Under the pieces are notes generated by a model. The model did no database searches, was not told the origin of the DNA, and saw only the letters and a program-made list of their open reading frames with translations. This document shows, in pieces, positions 15,531-21,560 of a DNA stretch of 64,000 nt. Both the position numbers and the translations under genes were made by a program. Each line of letters starts with the position of its first letter. Positions within the stretch are counted from its first letter, which is position 1. The stretch lies in NCBI RefSeq assembly GCF_024343775.1, contig NZ_RJUF01000180.1, forward strand, positions 141,827 through 205,826, given 5' to 3'. The stretch is from Lacihabitans soyangensis. Its GTDB lineage: Bacteria; Bacteroidota; Bacteroidia; Cytophagales; Spirosomataceae.

Positions 15531-15575
15531 AGACGCCATGTGTCACCCCGAGCGAAGTCGAGGGGCTTGGCGTCT
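15531..15575. repeat. Nested repeat: family B element inside a family A palindrome
   Basis: The family A arms AGACGCCATG (15531-15540) and CTTGGCGTCT (15566-15575) are separated by a 25-base insert (15541-15565) beginning TGTCACCCCGAGCGAAGTCG, a form of the family B repeat. This is a direct view of one short repeat inserted into another. Confidence 0.8.
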
Positions 15576-15594
15576 CATAATAAATCCTAAAACC

Positions 15595-17574
15595 CTACAA
15601 CACAGCCGGAATCAAATCCGTATTACTCTTCACGGCCTGCACCGTGGCCTCCTTAGCTGCAAGGTCTATCTTGCTAGAGAGCGATGCCAGCTGGGCCGTT
15701 GTGCCGAGGTCGAGCAGGTTATCTCCGACAACAATATCCCGATTAACATTAAACGGAATACCACCCGCCACACACCTCAGGTACAGTGTGCCGGACATTG
15801 TGGAGCCGTTCTGCACCGACCCGAACTTAAACGCATAAGAACCCGTAAAACTGCCAGAAGCGTTTTGGTTTAGGTCTCTATCATTTGCCGAGGGGTGAAA
15901 AGTCACCACATCGGCACCTACTACCGCAATAGTACTATCTATGAAGTTGATTTCAGCATCAACGTAGTTTGCTCTGCTAGCATTTATCTTATTAATTGTA
16001 ATTATGCCCGTGCCGTTGTTTACAACAGTATTCAACGTACAGTTAGTAATCATAATAACAGCAGCCACATTCGTATTATAAGTAAGCGTACCCGATATAC
16101 TCACATTAGTCAAACTCGAAGGAGTATTCTGCGTCACATCTCCTACTATAGAGAAATTAGCAAAAGCTCCGTTAGCGGTTCCGTTAGCTTGAATCTTTTT
16201 AAATTTCGCTCCTCCCGTCAAAAACTCTAGCCCTACTATGCTCATTGCTGTAATCAGCGTATCACCACTTGCCACCACTGGCTGAGTGCCTATAGAGGGA
16301 TATTCCAGTTGTGCTTTTACATTTCTTGTTTTAAAGGCTTTCATGACATCATACAAGTCATCCAAGGTGCTGAGTGCGGTTACTGTTATTGTATTTGTTC
16401 CGATGTTAACATTAAATGAAGAAGCCAGTTTTGCGACCGCATTTGTTTCAGAAAGGGTTACATTATTATCAACAATGATATTCGGAGATAAAGAAAAAGC
16501 ATTAACTGCGTCTGCTTGTGTAATATCAAACTGAGAAATTACCTGAGTAGATAAAACAGAGTTGTACGTGGCGAACTGTGCAATTAACGGCATCTTATAA
16601 GCACCTGTGCGATGAACAGAAGGATTTGAAACAATTTGCGAAGCAACTACTTTGTCAGTAAGTATATCAGGATTATAATTTGCCGGTGGGTGAGGTACCT
16701 CGCCCCACTGAATTGCAATATCAGCTACATTTCCCGCAGAATCTGTTGTTTGATTTATTAATATCGAATTTACATTATCCCACAAAACAAATCTCTGACT
16801 TTGATTATTACCAACAGCTTTTACATTTAATGTTCTAAAAAATTTAAAACAAGAAGTTGTTGGACTACTCTCCTCTCTGCAAGCAACCCAATCCGTCATC
16901 TGTACATCATATAGATTTAATGTGTTTGATGACCTTTGAATCATCGCCCTTGGAATTGATGACTTTTTAATCGTAACGTTGATATTATAACCATCGATGC
17001 CTATACCCCAATCTACATTTGTGAGCTTTAATTTCTCAGCGATTAAAGGACTCGCTTGAAAAAACACACAAAGTGCATTTCTCCAGGAAACATTACTTAA
17101 CACACCACCACCTCCAATGTAGTGCCAGCCTTTTGTGCTACCGATTTTTATGAAATTTACATTTTTAGCGTTAAGAATCCAGCTCGAAAGGTAAGCACCA
17201 ATTTCAGCACCACCGCCTCCAGCAGCTACAATAATATTTGTATTGTTTAAAGAAATTGTTGCTCCATTTGTAGCATATAGAGCTCCTGAAGTAAATCCTA
17301 TAGTTGGATTTTGTATATATATAGTCCCGCCCGAAACTAGATTACCATCATCGCTCCCTATTGTTAATATAGCCGTAGATCCGTACGCAAAAATAGTGGC
17401 AATCTGCAACGTTTCTTTAGGTACACTTAACTGCCCGCTCACAGCTAAATTGTCAGCAGTTGCGTATAAATTACCTCTAGCCGGGGCAGTTACTCCTGCA
17501 ATAGAGGACAAGCCTGATGGATTAACATCAACCGAAGATTGTATTACTGTGCTTCCTGATTTTATGAACGTCAT
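15595..17574 (-). CDS. Large beta-helix-like phage fibre protein, 659 aa
   Basis: Long protein of short repeated strands rich in N, T, S, G and I (GATISLNNTNIIVAAGGGG, SLTNVSISGTLTYNTNVAA), typical of right-handed beta-helix tail fibres or spikes. The last 40 residues (LASLSSKIDLAAKEATVQAV) form a likely coiled-coil trimerisation stem, unusual in being C-terminal. No hydrolase motif is recognised. It leads an operon with the 120- and 185-aa proteins upstream (15 and 4 bases apart). Confidence 0.55.
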   Translation of the reverse strand: MTFIKSGSTVIQSSVDVNPSGLSSIAGVTAPARGNLYATADNLAVSGQLSVPKETLQIATIFAYGSTAILTIGSDDGNLVSGGTIYIQNPTIGFTSGALYATNGATISLNNTNIIVAAGGGGAEIGAYLSSWILNAKNVNFIKIGSTKGWHYIGGGGVLSNVSWRNALCVFFQASPLIAEKLKLTNVDWGIGIDGYNINVTIKKSSIPRAMIQRSSNTLNLYDVQMTDWVACREESSPTTSCFKFFRTLNVKAVGNNQSQRFVLWDNVNSILINQTTDSAGNVADIAIQWGEVPHPPANYNPDILTDKVVASQIVSNPSVHRTGAYKMPLIAQFATYNSVLSTQVISQFDITQADAVNAFSLSPNIIVDNNVTLSETNAVAKLASSFNVNIGTNTITVTALSTLDDLYDVMKAFKTRNVKAQLEYPSIGTQPVVASGDTLITAMSIVGLEFLTGGAKFKKIQANGTANGAFANFSIVGDVTQNTPSSLTNVSISGTLTYNTNVAAVIMITNCTLNTVVNNGTGIITINKINASRANYVDAEINFIDSTIAVVGADVVTFHPSANDRDLNQNASGSFTGSYAFKFGSVQNGSTMSGTLYLRCVAGGIPFNVNRDIVVGDNLLDLGTTAQLASLSSKIDLAAKEATVQAVKSNTDLIPAVL

Positions 17575-17588
17575 ATTTTTTTAAAAAT

Positions 17589-17951
17589 TTAACTATATAT
17601 AATTGTAGGTAATTTGTCTGCGTAAGTTGTCACTGTCTTCACCAGCTCTATGCCCGCAGGCGTAGTGCCAGCTAGCGTCACTACTATAGTGTTAGCACTA
17701 GGCCGTGTAATGGTCTTCACCACTCCGTTTGCATACGTCATGCTGTTTGCCGTGCTAGCAACTATGTCTATGCCCCGTAGGTTTTTAGATACCGTCTCGA
17801 AGGTTTCTTTGCTATTCAGCTCAAACACCGCCGCACCCGTGGCGTCGGACACAAACAAGCTAAAACCCGTACCCACCCGCACCACATATATGGCGTTGGG
17901 CGTGTACGGAGTCGGAATGGCCGATATCTCTTTATATATCTTCAGCTCCAT
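17589..17951 (-). CDS. Phage tail accessory protein, 120 aa
   Basis: Shares its opening pattern (MELKIYKEISAIPTPYTPNAIYVVR, residues 1-25) with the upstream 185-aa protein (KVFKETAVPATWQADAVYF), so the two have a common N-terminal module, a small beta domain of the kind that connects fibre subunits. The remainder is strand-rich. Starts 3 bases after the stop of the 185-aa gene. Confidence 0.5.
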   Translation of the reverse strand: MELKIYKEISAIPTPYTPNAIYVVRVGTGFSLFVSDATGAAVFELNSKETFETVSKNLRGIDIVASTANSMTYANGVVKTITRPSANTIVVTLAGTTPAGIELVKTVTTYADKLPTIIYS

Positions 17952-17954
17952 CTA

Positions 17955-18512
17955 TCACCAGTTTGTCGAAGCCCATGCGGTTTTTGGCAGGCTACCGTTG
18001 TAGTACAAGTTGCCGTCTGTCTCGCTTATTTTGTCCAGCTGTGTCTTGTTAGCATGCGAGTGGCTGTTGCCCACAGCAGCGTCTATTTGTGCCGCCGTGC
18101 TGGTAGGCTTACCCTGTAGAGCGTTCCAAGTCAGTACCACATCCAAGCTTTCGGCCTCGCTGGTTTTTATCCAAGCTGTGTTGGCCAGGTCATAGAGGTA
18201 GTATGCTCCACCGCTTGCTACGGTAGTGTCTGCTGTAGCATTACGCACAAACACATTCATCGCCCTTGTAGGAGCCAAAGCGTTACGAGCAGCTATGTCT
18301 GCCACTATAGTGAGCTCATTGGCCGCTGCCAGCCCTGCCGATATCATACTTGTGATATCCGCCTCGTTAATCAGCCGCTTAGGTACACCAGCCGCACTGG
18401 TGGTGTATATCTCCATGTAGGTAGCCCCAGCTGCCTGTATAAAATAAACTGCGTCGGCCTGCCAAGTAGCCGGCACAGCCGTTTCTTTGAATACCTTAAA
18501 TATTTTGTTCAT
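17955..18512 (-). CDS. Tail fibre/collar protein, 185 aa
   Basis: N-terminal module as in the 120-aa neighbour, a central Ala-rich part, and near residue 150 the motif GNSHSHANKTQLDKI, a well-known phage fibre motif (H-x-H-x-N-K) in which metal-binding His lie on the trimer axis. It ends in ASTNW, almost the same C-terminus as the 53-aa protein upstream (GSTNW). Probably the host-contact fibre or its adaptor. Confidence 0.65.
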   Translation of the reverse strand: MNKIFKVFKETAVPATWQADAVYFIQAAGATYMEIYTTSAAGVPKRLINEADITSMISAGLAAANELTIVADIAARNALAPTRAMNVFVRNATADTTVASGGAYYLYDLANTAWIKTSEAESLDVVLTWNALQGKPTSTAAQIDAAVGNSHSHANKTQLDKISETDGNLYYNGSLPKTAWASTNW

Positions 18513-18537
18513 GTTTATGAATTATAAAAATTATAAA

Positions 18538-18699
18538 TTACCAATTTGTACTGCCCCAGTATACCTCACCAGGCTCACCTTTGGGGCCAGGCAAGCCTAT
18601 GTAATTTGCCAGCCCAGGAATAACGCCTACCTCGGGTTCTAAAACCAGCTGTAGCTCAATGGGTGGCTCCACTTCCAACAAAAGTTCTACCTCAGCCAT
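18538..18699 (-). CDS. Small collagen-like fibre protein, 53 aa
   Basis: A minus-strand frame with ATG at 18697-18699, overlapping the TGA of the preceding gene (ATGA), and TAA at 18538-18540. It opens MAEVELLLEVEPPIELQLVL, carries a collagen-type G-X-Y run (GLPGPKGEPGE) and ends YWGSTNW, matching the last residues of the 185-aa fibre protein. Collagen-like segments are common in phage fibres. The coupling and shared tail make it a real gene. Confidence 0.65.
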   Translation of the reverse strand: MAEVELLLEVEPPIELQLVLEPEVGVIPGLANYIGLPGPKGEPGEVYWGSTNW

Positions 18700-19028
18700 C
18701 ACAATCTCGTTTTAGTCAGTTCAAAATCCCCCATTCCTATTGTCACCTCTTTGCCATTCTTCACAGCCTCTAGCTCCCAGTCATACAGCCCATGTTTATT
18801 CAGCGTATCAGCCTTATTTATCACAATCTCCAGCCTTTGGCCGGTGGCCACTATAGCCGTTCCAGTCTTCTCAAAAACCAACCTATACGGCTGTGTTTTA
18901 TCATACACCGCAAACTTAAACGTCGTCCCAGCCACCTGAAACACATCCGGCACATTAAAAACCACGTCACAGTCATTACCTGCCTGACGTCTAATCTTAA
19001 TCCTATTCTTAACCAAATACGTCGCCAT
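18699..19028 (-). CDS. Phage tail/baseplate-associated protein, 109 aa
   Basis: Beta-sandwich-like protein (MATYLVKNRIKIRRQAGNDC) with alternating strands, similar in style to N-terminal modules of receptor-binding baseplate proteins. First gene of the fibre operon; a late-promoter-like motif lies 45 bases upstream (19073-19082). Family not certain. Confidence 0.5.
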   Translation of the reverse strand: MATYLVKNRIKIRRQAGNDCDVVFNVPDVFQVAGTTFKFAVYDKTQPYRLVFEKTGTAIVATGQRLEIVINKADTLNKHGLYDWELEAVKNGKEVTIGMGDFELTKTRL

Positions 19029-19072
19029 AATTTCAATTTATACTCAATACTAAACCCCTCAAAACAATACTC

Positions 19073-19082
19073 ATAGGACAGA
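19073..19082 (-). promoter_or_regulatory. Candidate phage late-promoter motif, copy 5
   Basis: TCTGTCCTAT on the minus strand, upstream of the tail-fibre operon. Confidence 0.5.
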
Positions 19083-19090
19083 TTAAGTAC

Positions 19091-19190
19091 AGCCGATATG
19101 CATAGCGGCTCTAGCAGGATTTATGCATTGCGTCTCAGTATCTGAGCCGAAGCCAAAAAAAAAGACCCGGAGCATCGCCCCAGGCCTTTC
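19091..19190. repeat. Family A palindrome and terminator-like stem
   Basis: AGCCGATATGCATAGCGGCT (19091-19110) is a diverged family A palindrome, followed by a half copy (near 19121-19137), a partial family B piece (19141-19154) and an A-rich stem-loop (19155-19190) resembling the terminator at 7742. It separates the early region from the fibre operon. Confidence 0.6.
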
Positions 19191-19238
19191 TAGTAAACCC
19201 TAAAATTAAAGAACTCATATCACACCAAGGTGATACAT

Positions 19239-19367
19239 TCATTTAACAGTCTTCAATATCTTCTGCGGCCTACAAGCCACACATCGCACACCATTCTCCC
19301 TAAAAAAACAACGCCCACTACAGGAATCCGATTCAGTTCCCCCACCGGGGGCTAGCCGGCTCCTCAC
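19239..19367 (-). CDS. Small zinc-ribbon-like protein, 42 aa
   Basis: Frame from GTG (19365-19367), overlapping the TGA of the histone-like gene (GTGA), to TGA at 19239-19241. It contains CSGRC and CVAC separated by about 10 residues, a plausible four-Cys zinc ribbon, and a basic end. Residues 5-11 come from a family C repeat. Short, so moderate support only. Confidence 0.45.
   Translation of the reverse strand: MRSRLAPGGGTESDSCSGRCFFRENGVRCVACRPQKILKTVK
19337..19363. repeat. G/C-block repeat (family C)
   Basis: TTCCCCCACCGGGGGCTAGC and following bases, immediately after the histone-like gene; read as LAPGGGTE in the 42-aa frame. Confidence 0.7.
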
Positions 19368-19603
19368 CGCGTCAAATCCAGATTTTTACGCACAACCAGC
19401 AGCTCAGCCATAGCCGCTTTGGCCATATCCGATATCTCCTTCAGTCTTTTCCTGGTACGTATTCCGGCCGCTTTATTTCCAGCATAAGCCTTTTTTTGAT
19501 CATCATAAAAAGCCTCACTTTTCACAGCCGCTTCCAGCTGCTCAATCTTACTCGGATTCAGGCTCAATTGTCTCCTCAGAGCCTCCTTATCATTGTTATT
19601 CAT
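19364..19603 (-). CDS. Histone H1/Hc1-like DNA-binding protein, 79 aa
   Basis: The segment KKAYAGNKAAGIRTRKRLKE followed by a helix matches the Bacteroidota histone H1-like (Hc1) pattern, in which a helix is followed by GNKAAGTRxRKxMQE. Such proteins bind and compact DNA. Here the gene is in the early region of a prophage, between small early genes, so it may coat phage DNA or act on host transcription. Residues 1-30 differ from the host family, consistent with a phage version. Confidence 0.6.
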   Translation of the reverse strand: MNNNDKEALRRQLSLNPSKIEQLEAAVKSEAFYDDQKKAYAGNKAAGIRTRKRLKEISDMAKAAMAELLVVRKNLDLTR

Positions 19604-19621
19604 AAAACATTTGTTAATAAT

Positions 19622-19906
19622 TTAAAAAATATCAGCCTTAAAAATCACCTTCCCAAAATAGAAATCAAACTCCTTCTCATAAGAGTCAAACCTATCAGAA
19701 GCCCAAAACATCCTTCCAATAAACCCTCTTCTTTCGTTTTCATTCTTCCCTTCTATTTTCTTTTCTCTAAAAACACCGTCATCTCCTTCAACCAAATCAA
19801 CCGGCTCAGGCCGTGCCATGTAGTACATTTTCTCCAAGGTCGTCAACCCACTGCTGTCTGCCTGAGCCTGTCGAAGGCCACAATCACAATCCTCCAGCGT
19901 CATCAT
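19622..19906 (-). CDS. Hypothetical phage protein carrying repeat peptides, 94 aa
   Basis: Residues 6-13 (CDCGLRQAQAD region) are encoded by a family B repeat (19860-19878), and RPEPVDLVEG near residue 35 looks like a second, diverged copy. The C-terminal half (RRGFIGRMFWASDRFDSYEK) seems to be the original protein. It overlaps the preceding gene by 4 bases. The N-terminus may be largely repeat-made. Function unknown. Confidence 0.45.
   Translation of the reverse strand: MMTLEDCDCGLRQAQADSSGLTTLEKMYYMARPEPVDLVEGDDGVFREKKIEGKNENERRGFIGRMFWASDRFDSYEKEFDFYFGKVIFKADIF
19860..19878. repeat. Short repeat in frame (family B)
   Basis: GCCTGAGCCTGTCGAAGGC inside the 94-aa gene. Confidence 0.8.
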
Positions 19907-20244
19907 ACATTCCCCCAGGTTTTAATTTTATACAATCCCGCCAAATAACTATACAGCTCAGGTGATCCAGGCGGAAAACCTCCATCTTCAGAAGGCTTTT
20001 CCTTTGGTTTCCCCACAAACTTTTCCTTCTCCTTCCTGAGTTTATACTCCTTCTCTGCCTTCAGCCAAGCACTCACACGCTTATTTTCAATAACACCAGC
20101 GTTTACCAGCACCTCTATCTCCTTCACGCTCAACCGCTTCACTATCTTATCATTACCTTTCTTAATCCTGTACAACAGCAGTAAGTCCCTTCCAGTCTTA
20201 CAATGCTTCGACCACCTAATTTCGTATTCGTACATCCTTGCCAT
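19903..20244 (-). CDS. Hypothetical early phage protein, 113 aa
   Basis: Basic protein: strands at the start (MARMYEYEIRWSKHCKTGRD), a helical middle (SVKEIEVLVNAGVIENKRV) that resembles a substrate- or DNA-binding winged segment, and a Lys-rich linker. One base separates it from the 181-aa gene. No family recognised. Confidence 0.5.
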   Translation of the reverse strand: MARMYEYEIRWSKHCKTGRDLLLLYRIKKGNDKIVKRLSVKEIEVLVNAGVIENKRVSAWLKAEKEYKLRKEKEKFVGKPKEKPSEDGGFPPGSPELYSYLAGLYKIKTWGNV

Positions 20245-20245
20245 A

Positions 20246-20791
20246 TCAGTATTTTAAAGAAGTCCAGTGAATAATCCTGCCTTTGTACCCAGCTCCAAAC
20301 CACTCAAAAAACTCATCAACAGTATCAAAGCCATCATTCTTTGCTAGCTTCTTAATTTCGTTTTCCCACTGGTACCTGTTATCAATTCTTACGCTAAAAC
20401 ACAGCAGAGCCTCCTTACCCGTTTTTTTATCTATTTTCTTCAAATAAATGCGAGGGTGATCAAGGCTATGCGGCTTAGGAGGCTCAGGTATAATTTCAAT
20501 CTTCTGCACACTCACCACAGACACTCTAGGAGCAAACCTATAAGCATTATTAGTCCGCACTCCAGTGTAGAAGTCTATCATCACACCAGGCTTCCATCTA
20601 ATGTCCTCTCTTATTGAGTGCAGCTTTGGGGCATAAGTCCCCACCGCCATCTGTCCATAAGGGCTATCTTTCATAATATCGTTCCAGTCCACTATCTTAA
20701 TCAAAACCTCCGACATCAAGCACAGCAGCACCTTCTCCGGAAACAAAGTAGGCTTACCGTCATCCGTTTTAGTTTTAAATCCTAACGTCAT
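20246..20791 (-). CDS. ASCH/PUA-like phage protein, 181 aa
   Basis: KLHSIREDIRWKPGVMIDFYTGVRT (read as two parts: KLHSIRED near residue 57 and RWKPGVMIDFYTG) is the pattern of ASCH/PUA-like beta-barrels, which bind RNA or modified bases. The C-terminal part has a small alpha/beta extension with GAGYKGRIIHW. In the early region of phages such proteins are common and mostly uncharacterised. Family call by eye. Confidence 0.45.
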   Translation of the reverse strand: MTLGFKTKTDDGKPTLFPEKVLLCLMSEVLIKIVDWNDIMKDSPYGQMAVGTYAPKLHSIREDIRWKPGVMIDFYTGVRTNNAYRFAPRVSVVSVQKIEIIPEPPKPHSLDHPRIYLKKIDKKTGKEALLCFSVRIDNRYQWENEIKKLAKNDGFDTVDEFFEWFGAGYKGRIIHWTSLKY

Positions 20792-20795
20792 CGCC

Positions 20796-20897
20796 TTAGC
20801 AGTTTACATTTTTATCAAAAATCCCCAAATCCTCCAGAGCCTGGCATACATCACATTTCAGCCGGTACAACACATACAAAAAACCTATCAATTTCAT
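20796..20897 (-). CDS. Small CxxC peptide, 33 aa
   Basis: Frame from ATG (20895-20897) to TAA (20796-20798), sequence starting MKLIGFLYVLYRLKCDVCQ. It has a hydrophobic start and one CDVC motif. It lies 4 bases before the 181-aa gene and 11 bases after an 18-bp leader motif, so it may be a leader peptide or a small membrane protein. Confidence 0.4.
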   Translation of the reverse strand: MKLIGFLYVLYRLKCDVCQALEDLGIFDKNVNC

Positions 20898-20908
20898 TTT
20901 ACCAAAAA

Positions 20909-20926
20909 TTTATTAGTGAGATAATC
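20909..20926 (-). promoter_or_regulatory. 18-bp leader motif, copy 2
   Basis: GATTATCTCACTAATAAA on the minus strand, upstream of the 33-aa and 181-aa genes. Confidence 0.55.
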
Positions 20927-20942
20927 AATTTACTTATTCAAA

Positions 20943-21269
20943 TCAAGCTCCCCCACTGGGGCGGTCCGTCGTTACGGCAGGGGGGGCTAAAGCTGGATGC
21001 TCAGCCAAGCCTAGCAACGCATTCTGTTGCCAAGTCAAAAACGCCTTCAGATAAGCCAGATATTCAGCCTCGTGGCAAGCCTTCACTGTCTTGGCCGCCA
21101 CACCTTCAGCTATAAAATCCGCAGTCCGCTTCTCAAACGTGAAAAACTCATACCGGCTCTGATTCCCGTCAGTCGATACAAACCACCTAAACCCACGCCC
21201 TTCATTCCCATTGCCCTCTACCTTGTAAAAAGCATTAAAAGCAGGATACATATACCATCCGTTTGTCAT
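20943..21269 (-). CDS. Hypothetical early phage protein, 108 aa
   Basis: The start is placed at ATG 21267-21269 (MTNGWYMYPAFNAFYKVEG); an in-frame TTG at 21299 is possible. Strand-rich N-terminus (FRWFVSTDGNQSRYEFFTFE) then helices. The last 14 residues (APPAVTTDRPSGGA) are encoded by a modified family C repeat. A partial leader motif (GATTATCTC) abuts the ATG. Function unknown. Confidence 0.5.
   Translation of the reverse strand: MTNGWYMYPAFNAFYKVEGNGNEGRGFRWFVSTDGNQSRYEFFTFEKRTADFIAEGVAAKTVKACHEAEYLAYLKAFLTWQQNALLGLAEHPALAPPAVTTDRPSGGA
20947..20988. repeat. G/C-block repeat with an internal insert (family C)
   Basis: The standard CTCCCCCACTGGGG and GGGGGGCT parts are split by about 18 extra bases (CGGTCCGTCGTTACGGCA). 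It supplies the C-terminus and stop region of the 108-aa protein. Confidence 0.7.
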
Positions 21270-21276
21270 GAGATAA

Positions 21277-21504
21277 TCAATTTCCAGTAGTTTCTTCAAT
21301 AATCAGCCTATCCAATATTGGTAAAACAGCTTCAATACTTTTGAACTGTTCATTAGTGTCTAAGTGGCTTAAATAAACCGTTCCATTTTTCTCAACAATC
21401 ACAATGCAAAGAGGAAAACAGATAATCTTTTCGCCTTCAGAATTGTAATTCTCATAATTAAAATCCATCCCGGATTCAATTAACTTAGTTGCAATTTTTA
21501 ACAT
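21277..21504 (-). CDS. Hypothetical early phage protein, 75 aa
   Basis: The start is placed at ATG 21502-21504 (MLKIATKLIESGMDF), preceded by AAAAGG and, 12 bases upstream, by the 18-bp leader motif. A longer frame runs back through the motif to 21564. Mixed alpha/beta, no family recognised. Confidence 0.55.
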   Translation of the reverse strand: MLKIATKLIESGMDFNYENYNSEGEKIICFPLCIVIVEKNGTVYLSHLDTNEQFKSIEAVLPILDRLIIEETTGN

Positions 21505-21516
21505 CCTTTTACTTAA

Positions 21517-21534
21517 TTTATTAGTGAGATAATC
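21517..21534 (-). promoter_or_regulatory. 18-bp leader motif, copy 3
   Basis: GATTATCTCACTAATAAA on the minus strand, in the 56-base gap between the primase-helicase and the 75-aa gene. Confidence 0.55.
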
Positions 21535-21560
21535 TAAAATCCTAAATCTAAAATCGACAA

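Noticed and set aside
20943..21299. Longer version of the 108-aa gene starting at TTG 21299
   Set aside because: The ATG at 21267-21269 is the better start; the extension would overlap the upstream gene by 23 bases. Not excluded.
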